In this document: positions 1 to 6,183 of the stretch, piece after piece
How positions within the stretch are numbered: position 1 is the stretch's first letter
Layout of the letters: each line of letters opens with the position of its first letter
From: Treponema sp.
GTDB lineage: Bacteria; Spirochaetota; Spirochaetia; Treponematales; Breznakiellaceae
Length of the DNA: 6,183 bases
NCBI GenBank assembly: GCA_031259515.1
Contig: JAIRLK010000032.1
Span: 1 to 6,183, forward strand
Reading direction: 5' to 3'
Translations under genes and position numbers: made by a program
The notes under the pieces: model-generated
The model's input: the letters and a program-made list of their open reading frames with translations, nothing else
Database searches by the model: none
Told to the model about the DNA's origin: nothing

Positions 1-352
1 CGCAAGTCCTTTCTTCTCGGACTCGAAGATCGTATACCCCATGCCGTGCCTGCACCGGTAGCGGTCAAGGGGCTTTTTAAGCGGGAGAAACGCGGGGCTC
101 CACACCTCGCCCTGTCCTACGCGGCCGTCCTGAATGTAGTAACCGCGCCCGCCTGAATCCTCAGGCACATTGTTATACCGGAAGCGGGTGATGCGGCGCA
201 GCTTGGCGTCGCGGTAAAAACTATAGCCGCCGCCGGTATGGGAGATGAGGCTGAAAAATGCTCGTTCCCCAGATAATTATCCAGGGGAGCGGCGTGGCAG
301 GGGTTTCGATCACGTACTCCCGGTCTTCGTCATTAAAATGGCCGTATTTCAT
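1..352 (-). pseudogene. GH94 family phosphorylase (cellobiose phosphorylase-like), N-terminal part only, two frameshifts
   Basis: The minus strand from the ATG at 352 reads MKYGHFNDEDREYVIETP then ATPLPW, the typical GH94 opening. The family's next motif, INYLGNEHFFSLIS, is present but needs two frame changes: one base is missing near 277-279 (after the Trp-Ile codons) and one in the A run at 254-258 (T run on the coding strand). From about 253 down to 1 the frame is open and matches the family: GGGYSFYRDAKLRRITRFRY, NNVPEDSGGR, VWSPAFLPL and YRCRHGMGYT. Corrected, about 118 residues of the N-terminal beta-sandwich domain are visible; family members run to about 800, so the catalytic domain lies outside the window. 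These enzymes phosphorolyse beta-glucosides such as cellobiose to glucose 1-phosphate plus sugar, in the cytoplasm. The family call is secure. Cellobiose is the best substrate guess because of the LRRITR-RYNNVP motif, but other GH94 specificities cannot be excluded. It may be a true pseudogene or a sequencing artefact. Confidence 0.85.
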
Positions 353-357
353 AGTGT

Positions 358-364
358 CCTCCTT
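358..364 (-). promoter_or_regulatory. Shine-Dalgarno of the GH94 gene
   Basis: On the minus strand AAGGAGG lies five bases (ACACT) before the ATG at 350-352. This is a near-perfect ribosome binding site at a normal distance. It fixes the start at 352 rather than the upstream in-frame ATG at 421, and agrees with where GH94 proteins usually begin. Confidence 0.85.
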
Positions 365-391
365 AACGTTTTTCGTAACATAAGCGCCCAT

Positions 392-421
392 AGTATAGCT
401 GAGGCTGTTCCAAACCCTCAA
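392..421 (-). promoter_or_regulatory. candidate sigma-70 promoter of the GH94 gene
   Basis: Read on the minus strand, TTGAGG (416-421) and TATACT (392-397) are separated by 18 bases. TATACT matches the -10 consensus at five of six positions and TTGAGG matches the -35 at four of six. Transcription would begin near 385, giving a leader of about 33 bases that contains the Shine-Dalgarno. The direct repeat pair at 437-474 lies just upstream of the -35 box, where an activator could bind. This is a pattern match only. Confidence 0.45.
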
Positions 422-436
422 GGTATAGGGATTTAA

Positions 437-474
437 GTGAATTAATTCTGTTCCGAGGTGAATTACTGCTGTTC
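437..474. repeat. tandem 17-bp direct repeats, 21-bp period, candidate operator
   Basis: GTGAATTAATTCTGTTC (437-453) and GTGAATTACTGCTGTTC (458-474) agree at 15 of 17 positions and are separated by four bases, so they repeat every 21 bp, two turns of B-DNA. AraC-type regulators commonly use paired direct half-sites with about this geometry (araI1/araI2 is the textbook case). A 6-bp inverted repeat, TTCCGA (451-456) and TCGGAA (473-478), overlaps the same segment. The pair sits upstream of the putative GH94 promoter. No regulator gene is in the window, so the binding protein is unknown. Confidence 0.5.
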
Positions 475-625
475 GGAAGGAGCGGGGGGCCGGACTTGTT
501 TCGCATGTCCGCGGCTTTCCCCTCCGTATTCAGAATAAAAAACCTGGTTTTCCCCTTTTTTCCCGGCTTCAATCCACAAAAATCATAAAAAAAAGTGAAT
601 TCCTTTCCTAAATTCCCCCGCCGCC

Positions 626-655
626 TTGATTGTTTTTGTCTGAAACCGGTAAACT
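626..655 (+). promoter_or_regulatory. weak candidate promoter for the carA-carB-dinB operon
   Basis: TTGATT (626-631) and TAAACT (650-655) are separated by 18 bases, each matching the sigma-70 consensus at four of six positions. Transcription would start near 662, leaving a leader of only about 14 bases, too short for a pyrimidine-responsive attenuator. The A/T-rich stretch at 571-612 could act as an upstream element. Other starts further upstream remain possible. Confidence 0.3.
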
Positions 656-664
656 GATTACGCT

Positions 665-670
665 AGAGGA
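665..670 (+). promoter_or_regulatory. Shine-Dalgarno of carA
   Basis: AGAGGA lies five bases before the ATG at 676, normal spacing. It supports that start, which gives a CarA of the usual length. Confidence 0.75.
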
Positions 671-675
671 AAAAC

Positions 676-1809
676 ATGAAAGAAAAAACATCCGCCAGAC
701 CGGCGCGGCAGGCGAAACTCGTTCTGGAAGACGGCTCGGAGTTTTCCGGCTGGTCTTTTGGAAAGGCAAAGTCCCAGGCGGGGGAAGTGGTCTTTACTAC
801 CGGGATGACCGGCTACCCCCAGTCCCTGACGGACCCCAGCTTCCGGGGGCAGATACTGGTGTCCGCCTATCCCCTGGTGGGGAATTACGGGGTCCCGGTA
901 CAGCCCAAGACCGCCGAGCCTTTTTTCGATGAACAGGGCATCCCCCTTCACTTTGAATCCGGGCGCGTCCAGGTTTCTGGCTTTGTCGTGTCCGAAGCCT
1001 GCGAGGAGCCAAGCCACTTTGCATCGGGCGCTTCCCTTTCCGTGTGGCTGGAGAAAAACAACATCCCCGGCGTGTACGGCGTAGACACCCGTTCCCTTAC
1101 GATACGCCTTCGGGAACAGGGGGTCATGGGGGGGAAGATCCTCGTGGAGGGTGTCCGTGACGTAACCATAGATTCCGGGCGCGTCGCCAACCCGGTGGAA
1201 GATGTGTCCCCAAAGGATGTACGGGTTTTCCGCCCCGCCGGGGACCGGCTGCTCAAAATCGTCCTGGTAGACTGCGGCGCCAAGGCGAACATCTACCGCA
1301 TCCTCCTCTCCCGGAAGGCGGAAGTGATCCGCGTCCCCTGGAACCACGATTTGAGCGGCCTTGAATACGACGGCCTCTTCCTGTCCAACGGCCCCGGAGA
1401 TCCCAAGGACTGCGGCAAGACCATCGCGGCGGTACGCCGGGCCTTTTCAGTTGGAAAACCCATCTTCGGCATCTGCCTGGGGAACCAAATCATGGCCCTG
1501 GCCGCCGGGGGGGACACCTACAAGCTCCCCTACGGACACCGGGGCCAGAACCAGCCCTGCGTCGAGGCGGGAACCAAACGGTGTTATATTACCAGCCAGA
1601 ACCACGGATACGCCGTGCGGAACGAGACCCTTCCCAAGGACTGGGAACCCTGGTTCATCAACGCCAACGACGGTACTATTGAAGGAATCCGCTCGGTCCG
1701 TTTCCCCTTCTCGGCGGTCCAGTTCCATCCCGAAGGTTGCCCCGGTCCCCGGGACACGGAGTTTCTCATCGACCGGTTTCTCGGCCAGGTTAGGGAGGCG
1801 AAAAAATGA
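676..1809 (+). CDS. carA: carbamoyl-phosphate synthase small subunit (glutaminase)
   Basis: CarA hydrolyses glutamine and passes ammonia to CarB for carbamoyl phosphate synthesis, the first step toward pyrimidines and arginine; it acts in the cytoplasm. The 377 residues are close to the 382 of E. coli CarA. The N-terminal small-chain domain (about 12-150) carries GEVVFTTGMTGYP (36-48) and YPLVGNYG (65-72). A class I glutamine amidotransferase domain follows (about 193-373), with SNGPGDP (237-243), the nucleophile Cys267 in GICLGNQ, and His351 and Glu353 in FHPEG, so the triad is complete. GHRGQNQPC (287-295) and SQNHGYAV (307-314) resemble the glutaminase part of animal CAD more than E. coli CarA. 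The usual CLGHQ is CLGNQ here, which I recall from Bacteroidota CarA too. The stop overlaps the carB start by ATGA, so the two are probably translationally coupled. A G7 run at 1507-1513 is correctly in frame. Confidence 0.97.
   Translation: MKEKTSARPARQAKLVLEDGSEFSGWSFGKAKSQAGEVVFTTGMTGYPQSLTDPSFRGQILVSAYPLVGNYGVPVQPKTAEPFFDEQGIPLHFESGRVQVSGFVVSEACEEPSHFASGASLSVWLEKNNIPGVYGVDTRSLTIRLREQGVMGGKILVEGVRDVTIDSGRVANPVEDVSPKDVRVFRPAGDRLLKIVLVDCGAKANIYRILLSRKAEVIRVPWNHDLSGLEYDGLFLSNGPGDPKDCGKTIAAVRRAFSVGKPIFGICLGNQIMALAAGGDTYKLPYGHRGQNQPCVEAGTKRCYITSQNHGYAVRNETLPKDWEPWFINANDGTIEGIRSVRFPFSAVQFHPEGCPGPRDTEFLIDRFLGQVREAKK
1792..1798 (+). promoter_or_regulatory. Shine-Dalgarno of carB, inside carA
   Basis: AGGGAGG in the last codons of carA lies seven bases before the carB ATG at 1806. 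With the ATGA overlap (1806-1809) it favours re-initiation by ribosomes finishing carA, fitting equal production of the two subunits. Confidence 0.7.
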
Positions 1810-4800
1810 CCGAATCGCGGCAAAAATTACCCCAAAAGGCGTTGCTCCTGGGGTCCGGGGGGCTGAAAATCGGACAGGCCGGAGAGTTTGACTACTCCGG
1901 GTCCCAGGCGCTCAAGGCCCTCAAAGAAGAGGGGATAGAGACGGTCCTCATCAACCCCAACATCGCTACCATTCAGACCAGCGAAGGCATGGCGGATCGC
2001 ACGTACTTTCTACCGGTAACGCCGGAATATGTCAGGCAGGTGATAGAGAAGGAAAAGCCCGATAGTCTCCTCCTCTCTTTTGGGGGACAAACCGCCCTGA
2101 ACTGCGGAGTCGCTCTGGAACGGGAGGGAATCCTCTACAAATACGGGGTCCGGGTCCTGGGAACGGCGGTAAAGGCCATAGAGAACACCGAGGACCGGCG
2201 GCTCTTTGTGGAGCGCCTTGCGGAAATCGGGGTGAAATGCCCCCGGAGTACCGCCGTTACCAGTGCGGACGCGGCGGCGGCGGCGGCGGCGGAAATCGGC
2301 TACCCCGTGATGGTCCGCGTCGCCTACGCTCTGGGGGGCGCCGGTTCGGGAATATGCCGGAACGAGGCGGAGATACGCCGCCGTTGCGACCGGGCGTTTG
2401 CCCGAACCAGCGAAGTCGGCTCCGCTCCCCAGGCGTTAATTGAGGAATGGCTTGGGGGCTGGAAGGAGATTGAATACGAGGTAGTTCGGGATGTCTACGA
2501 CAACTGCGTTACCGTCTGTAATATGGAGAATTTCGATCCTCTGGGCATACACACCGGGGAAAGCATCGTCGTGGCCCCTTCCCAGACCCTGACGGATTCT
2601 GAGTACCACAAGCTCAGGCGCATCGCCATTGAAGTGATCCGCCATCTGGGCATCGTGGGGGAATGTAACGTCCAGTACGCCCTGGACCCGGCCTCTGAAG
2701 ATTACCGCGTCATTGAGGTGAACGCCCGGCTTTCCCGGAGTTCCGCCCTGGCCTCCAAAGCCACCGGCTACCCCCTGGCGTTTGCGGCGGCCAAACTTGC
2801 CCTGGGTTACGCGTTAACGGACATCGAAAACCGTATCACCCGGGCGACCAAATCCTGCTTCGAGCCCGCCCTGGACTATTGCGTGGTCAAGGTTCCCCGC
2901 TGGGACCTGGCGAAGTTCAAGCATGTGGACATACGCATCGGGTCCGAGATGAAGTCCGTGGGGGAAGTGATGTCCATAGGCCGTACTTTCGAGGAAGCCC
3001 TCCAGAAGGCCCTGCGCATGACCGGCATAGGCGCGCCGGGCCTTGCGGCGGATGACGAATTCTGCGGTTCCGCCGTCAGGAACCTCCGGGATGCCCTGGT
3101 AAAGCCCACGGATCGCCGGGTCTTCGTCATCTACCGGGCCCTGGCCGAGGGCTGGCCGGTGGAACGGATATGGCGGCTCACCAGGATAGATCGCTGGTTC
3201 CTCCACAAGATCGCCAAGGTCCTGGAGGCCGAACGGGCCGTCAGGCAGGCGGGATCCCGTGAAGGGCCGGAAAGGCCCCCCTCCCCGCTCGTCATTGACC
3301 GGGAGCTTCTGGCCCGGGCAAAGCGTATGGGTTTTTCCGATGAGCGGATCGGGGAATTCTTAGGTCTAGGGGAAATGGAGGTCCGGAAGCTTCGGGAAGA
3401 CTACCGTATAAAGCCGGCGGTAAAACAGATAGATACCCTGGCGGCGGAATACCCGGCCAGGACAAACTACCTCTACATGACCTACGCCGGGAGCGGAGGC
3501 GCGTCCGGGGGTATCCGGGACGACACGGCGCCGGCGGGCCGGGGGGTGATGGTCCTGGGTTCAGGGGCGTACCGGATAGGGAGCAGCGTGGAATTCGACT
3601 GGTGCTGCGTCAACGCGGCGGAAACCGCCCGGAACCTGGGGCGGTACTCCATCATGGTGAACTGCAACCCGGAGACCGTATCCACAGACTACGATATGTG
3701 CGACCGCCTTTACTTTGAGGAACTCACCCTGGAACGGGTGCTGGACATCTACGAGCGGGAACGGCCGGACGGGCTCATCCTGTCTATGGGCGGCCAGATT
3801 CCCAACAACCTGGCCACCAAGCTCTACACCGCCGGGACCCTCATCTACGGCACGACTCCTCAATCCATAGACATGGCGGAAGACCGGAACAAGTTCTCCG
3901 CCCTTCTGGATCGGCTGGGCATAGAGCAGCCTGAGTGGAGGGAACTGACGGATCTGAGCGCGGCCAAAGCCTTTGCTGCGGAAGCGGGCTATCCGGTACT
4001 CATCAGGCCCAGCTATGTGCTTTCCGGGGCGGCCATGAACGTGGCCTGGGACGACGAAAGCCTGGAGAAGTTCCTGGGCCTGGCTGCGGACGTATCCCCG
4101 GAACACCCGGTGGTGATCTCCAAGTTCATAGAAAATTCCAAGGAAATCGAGATTGACGCCGTGGCCAAGCGGGGGGAGATTCTCTTTCACGCCATCACCG
4201 AACACATCGAAAACGCCGGAGTCCATTCCGGGGACGCTACCGTGGTCCTCCCGGCCCAGCGGCTCTACATCGAAACCATCAGGAAGATTCGCAAGATCAG
4301 CGCGGAAATCGCCCGGGCCCTGGACATCACCGGTCCCTTCAACATCCAGTTTCTGGCCCAGCGTAACCGGGTCCGGGTCATTGAGTGCAACCTCCGGGCC
4401 AGCCGGAGCTTCCCCTTCTGTTCCAAGGTAAGCCGGATAAATATGATAGAAATGGCGGTCCGGGCCATGCTGGACGAGCCGGTGCAAAAGGCTGCCGTTT
4501 CCGCCCTGGACCTGGAATGGGTGGGGGTCAAGGCGGCGCAGTTCAGTTTTTCCCGGCTGCACGGGGCGGACCCGGTGAGCGGGGTGGAAATGGCTTCCAC
4601 CGGGGAAGTGGGTTGCATAGGCACGGACCTCAACGACGCCTTTCTCAAGGCCCTCCTTTCGGTGGGCTACCGCATCCCCCGGAAGCGCATACTCCTTTCC
4701 ACCGGTACTATAGAAGAAAAGCTGGACTTCCTGGACTCCGCCCGGAAGCTGGTGGATATGGAGTATGAACTCTTCGCCTCCCGGGGGACGGCGAAATTCC

Positions 4801-5090
4801 TCAACGGCAACGGGGTTCCCGTAACAGCCCTCAACTGGCCGCTGGAATCCAAGGAGCCCAACATAGCGACGTATATCAAGGCCCGGCAGATCGACATGAT
4901 CATCAACATCCCCAAGAATAACCGGGAGACGGAGCTTAAAAACGATTACATCATCCGCCGTATGGCGGTGGACTTTGACATTCCCCTCTTTACCAACATC
5001 AAGGTGGCCAGGGAATTCATCGACGCCCTGGCGTATAAACGGGGCAAGAGCGGCGGCCTGGAGATTAAAGCCTGGGAAGATTACCGGTAA
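1806..5090 (+). CDS. carB: carbamoyl-phosphate synthase large subunit, CAD-like type
   Basis: CarB makes carbamoyl phosphate from bicarbonate, ammonia supplied by CarA, and two ATP. The 1094 residues (E. coli 1073) show the full duplicated layout. The carboxyphosphate half (about 10-405) has LGSGGLKIGQAGEFDYSGSQ (15-34), GGQTALN (93-99), GWKEIEYEVVRD (218-229), GIHTGES (247-253) and Glu304/Asn306. The oligomerisation domain (about 406-560) has LTRIDRWF (458-465) and VKQIDT (539-544). The carbamate kinase half (about 580-945) has GSGAYRIGSSVEFDW (from 585), GGQIPNN (662-668), EHIENAGVHSGD (799-810) and Glu860/Asn862. The C-terminal MGS-like allosteric domain (about 957-1094) has ILLSTG (from 962) and FASRGTA. 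GSGGLKIGQAGEFDY, INPNIATIQTS, GGQIPNN and FSFSRLHGAD follow human CAD rather than E. coli CarB, so allosteric control may differ from the E. coli UMP/ornithine pattern; that is inference. Catalytic motifs look intact. A Gly/Ala-rich linker (about 560-578) is longer than I recall in CAD. Confidence 0.98.
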   Translation: MTESRQKLPQKALLLGSGGLKIGQAGEFDYSGSQALKALKEEGIETVLINPNIATIQTSEGMADRTYFLPVTPEYVRQVIEKEKPDSLLLSFGGQTALNCGVALEREGILYKYGVRVLGTAVKAIENTEDRRLFVERLAEIGVKCPRSTAVTSADAAAAAAAEIGYPVMVRVAYALGGAGSGICRNEAEIRRRCDRAFARTSEVGSAPQALIEEWLGGWKEIEYEVVRDVYDNCVTVCNMENFDPLGIHTGESIVVAPSQTLTDSEYHKLRRIAIEVIRHLGIVGECNVQYALDPASEDYRVIEVNARLSRSSALASKATGYPLAFAAAKLALGYALTDIENRITRATKSCFEPALDYCVVKVPRWDLAKFKHVDIRIGSEMKSVGEVMSIGRTFEEALQKALRMTGIGAPGLAADDEFCGSAVRNLRDALVKPTDRRVFVIYRALAEGWPVERIWRLTRIDRWFLHKIAKVLEAERAVRQAGSREGPERPPSPLVIDRELLARAKRMGFSDERIGEFLGLGEMEVRKLREDYRIKPAVKQIDTLAAEYPARTNYLYMTYAGSGGASGGIRDDTAPAGRGVMVLGSGAYRIGSSVEFDWCCVNAAETARNLGRYSIMVNCNPETVSTDYDMCDRLYFEELTLERVLDIYERERPDGLILSMGGQIPNNLATKLYTAGTLIYGTTPQSIDMAEDRNKFSALLDRLGIEQPEWRELTDLSAAKAFAAEAGYPVLIRPSYVLSGAAMNVAWDDESLEKFLGLAADVSPEHPVVISKFIENSKEIEIDAVAKRGEILFHAITEHIENAGVHSGDATVVLPAQRLYIETIRKIRKISAEIARALDITGPFNIQFLAQRNRVRVIECNLRASRSFPFCSKVSRINMIEMAVRAMLDEPVQKAAVSALDLEWVGVKAAQFSFSRLHGADPVSGVEMASTGEVGCIGTDLNDAFLKALLSVGYRIPRKRILLSTGTIEEKLDFLDSARKLVDMEYELFASRGTAKFLNGNGVPVTALNWPLESKEPNIATYIKARQIDMIINIPKNNRETELKNDYIIRRMAVDFDIPLFTNIKVAREFIDALAYKRGKSGGLEIKAWEDYR
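2271..2292 (+). repeat. in-frame GCG trinucleotide repeat within carB
   Basis: Seven GCG units encode Ala156-Ala162 of CarB, just before the conserved EIGYP segment. The repeat is a candidate for polymerase slippage, but gains or losses of a unit stay in frame and would only lengthen or shorten a helix, so it cannot act as an on/off switch. Confidence 0.8.
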
Positions 5091-5093
5091 TAC

Positions 5094-5099
5094 AAGGAG
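5094..5099 (+). promoter_or_regulatory. Shine-Dalgarno of dinB, unusual spacing
   Basis: AAGGAG begins four bases after the carB stop codon. It lies only three bases before the ATG at 5103 and twelve before a second in-frame ATG at 5112. Neither distance is ideal, so the true start is uncertain by three codons; coupling to carB termination may compensate. Confidence 0.6.
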
Positions 5100-5102
5100 T
5101 TT

Positions 5103-6183
5103 ATGGCCCTGATGGCATCCTGTTATATCCATGCCGACCTTGATGCGTTTTACGCCTCTGTTGAACAGCTTGACCATCCCGAATATCAGGGGAAGCCGGT
5201 CATTGTCGGCGGTCTTCCCGGCGACCGGCGCAGCGTGGTGTCTACCGCGTCCTACGAGGCCCGGCAGTACGGCGTCCATTCCGCCATGCCCATAGTCCGC
5301 GCGTATACGTTGTGTCCCAAGGGCATATACCTCCGGGGCCGCATGGGGCGGTACCGGGAAAAATCTGCGGAGATTATGGCTATTTTTTCAAGTTTTTCTC
5401 CGGATGTCAAACAGATTTCGATTGACGAAGCCTTCCTGGATATTACCGGAACTGAAAGGCTTTTCGGCTCTCCCGCAGAGGTGGCAAAAAAACTCAAAGA
5501 AACGGTCTATGCCAGGACCGGCCTTACCGTTTCACTGGGAATCGCTTCCAATAAATATATCGCCAAAATCGCCTCCGGCATGTCCAAGCCGAAGGGAACC
5601 TCTATCGTTCCACCGGGGGACGAAGAACCGTTTATGCGCGCGCTGCCGGTATCGAAAATATGGGGGGCGGGGAAAAAAGCCCAGGAACAATTTAAAAAAT
5701 ACGGCTTTAAAACCAATGATGATATTTATCGGCAATCCCTTGAATCCCTCACCTCGATCTTCGGAAAAGCCTTCGGCCTTTTTTTATATCGCGCCGTCCG
5801 GGGCGAGGGCGCGGCATCCTTTGACGATGAACGGGGATCCCATTCCATGAGCGCCGAACGGACCTTCTCCCATGACTTATATGATGAGTTCAGTATAGAA
5901 ACCGAACTGTTTGATATATGTCAGACCATCATGTTCCGGCTCCTTGACTGCCAATGGCAGAGCAGAACGGTTTTTATTAAAATCAGGTATAATGATTTTT
6001 CCACCGTCAGCGCCCGGGAATCCCTTCCCCGGCCTGTCAGCACCATCAATGAATTGTTTGAACAACTTTCGGATCTGTTTCGCCGGAAATACCAGCGCGG
6101 CAGGGGAATCCGCCTAATCGGCGCGGGTCTTGCGAATTTGGAAACCGAAAAGGCCGCCCGGCAGGGGGAACTCTTTGATTCGG
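5103..6183 (+). CDS. dinB: DNA polymerase IV (Y-family translesion polymerase), 3' end outside window
   Basis: DinB copies past damaged template bases at low fidelity without proofreading. All 360 visible codons are open, and the gene continues past the right edge. The palm and fingers carry IHADLDAFYASVEQ (9-22) with metal ligand Asp12 and a probable steric-gate Tyr17. SIDEAFLDITG holds the catalytic pair Asp108/Glu109, matching Asp103/Glu104 of E. coli. SLGIASNKYIAKIASGMSKP is the usual family signature, and IWGAGKKAQEQFKKYGFKT is the thumb helix-hairpin-helix region. The little-finger domain follows, and QGELF (354-358) is a likely beta-clamp binding motif, so little of the C-terminus is missing (E. 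coli Pol IV has 351 residues). The gene starts 12 bases after carB with no terminator between, so it is probably the third gene of the operon. I see no LexA-like box just upstream. GC content falls inside the gene after about 5345. Confidence 0.95.
   Translation, partial: MALMASCYIHADLDAFYASVEQLDHPEYQGKPVIVGGLPGDRRSVVSTASYEARQYGVHSAMPIVRAYTLCPKGIYLRGRMGRYREKSAEIMAIFSSFSPDVKQISIDEAFLDITGTERLFGSPAEVAKKLKETVYARTGLTVSLGIASNKYIAKIASGMSKPKGTSIVPPGDEEPFMRALPVSKIWGAGKKAQEQFKKYGFKTNDDIYRQSLESLTSIFGKAFGLFLYRAVRGEGAASFDDERGSHSMSAERTFSHDLYDEFSIETELFDICQTIMFRLLDCQWQSRTVFIKIRYNDFSTVSARESLPRPVSTINELFEQLSDLFRRKYQRGRGIRLIGAGLANLETEKAARQGELFDS

Larger units (their letters stand above)
353..675. other. divergent intergenic region between the GH94 gene and carA
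   Basis: These 323 bases separate two divergent genes and hold no convincing coding sequence. From left to right they contain the GH94 Shine-Dalgarno and promoter candidate (358-421), the 17-bp repeat pair (437-474), a G/C-rich patch with weak hairpin potential (482-520), an A/T-rich stretch including an A8 run (587-594), and the carA promoter candidate and Shine-Dalgarno (626-670). I see no tRNA, known riboswitch pattern or clear intrinsic terminator. Confidence 0.7.

Noticed and set aside
353..421. Upstream in-frame ATG at 421 as the start of the GH94 gene
   Set aside because: The ATG at 352 has a near-perfect Shine-Dalgarno and matches the usual family N-terminus; the longer start would also run over the putative promoter.
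482..520. Possible hairpin with CGGAC (491-495) pairing GTCCG (507-511) as a terminator or attenuator for carA
   Set aside because: The solid stem is only five base pairs with an 11-base loop; extension needs bulges and G-U pairs, and no T tract follows directly. It would also lie upstream of the best carA promoter candidate.
363..572. 69-codon minus-strand frame in the intergenic region
   Set aside because: It has no recognisable protein features and overlaps the repeat pair and promoter candidate; likely chance.
630..932. 100-codon + strand frame overlapping the carA start
   Set aside because: It overlaps the conserved N-terminal domain of carA in another frame and ends without recognisable content.
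658..1347. 229-codon open frame on the minus strand opposite carA
   Set aside because: Fully explained as the shadow of carA; no family motif or ribosome binding site supports it.
3561..5279. Long open frame (572 codons) on the minus strand opposite carB and the start of dinB
   Set aside because: It lies antisense to strongly conserved carB and crosses into dinB, reads as Gly/Pro/His-rich sequence without recognisable motifs, and has no good Shine-Dalgarno. High-GC coding sequence often leaves such an opposite frame open.
1..6183. tRNA, rRNA, CRISPR array, insertion sequence or phage attachment site
   Set aside because: None seen: no regularly spaced repeats beyond the single pair at 437-474, no transposase motif, no terminal inverted repeats, and no tRNA-like cloverleaf noticed in the noncoding stretches.

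Overview
The window looks like a piece of a bacterial chromosome with fairly high GC. Its core is a complete glutamine-dependent carbamoyl-phosphate synthetase operon on the + strand: carA (676-1809), then carB (1806-5090). A DNA polymerase IV gene (dinB, from 5103) follows 12 bases behind carB and runs off the right edge. The left end (1-352, minus strand) holds the first ~118 codons of a divergently oriented glycoside hydrolase family 94 phosphorylase, most like cellobiose phosphorylase. Two single-base deletions break its frame as written.

Organism: there is no rRNA or other taxonomic marker here. The CarA/CarB pair reads much more like the animal CAD type than the E. coli type; from memory, Bacteroidota and some anaerobic spirochaetes carry such bacterial homologues. 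A GH94 phosphorylase suggests an anaerobe that lives on cellodextrins or similar beta-glucosides. High GC, frequent ATA isoleucine codons and this gene set would suit a Treponema-like gut spirochaete, but that is a low-confidence guess.

Layout: 1-352 broken 5' end of the GH94 gene (minus); 353-675 divergent intergenic region with a strong Shine-Dalgarno and a plausible promoter for the GH94 gene, a tandem pair of 17-bp direct repeats with 21-bp spacing, an A/T-rich stretch, and a weaker candidate promoter and good Shine-Dalgarno for carA; 676-1809 carA; 1806-5090 carB, overlapping carA by ATGA; 5103-6183 dinB, 5' 360 codons.

How they work together: CarA releases ammonia from glutamine and CarB uses it with bicarbonate and two ATP to make carbamoyl phosphate for pyrimidines and arginine. 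DinB is a translesion polymerase with no direct biochemical link, but its tight spacing suggests it is read from the same transcript. The GH94 gene is divergent and probably controlled separately through the shared intergenic region. I found no clearly new biological system. The points most worth a second look are the CAD-like CarAB, the repeat pair, the double frameshift and the carB-dinB linkage.
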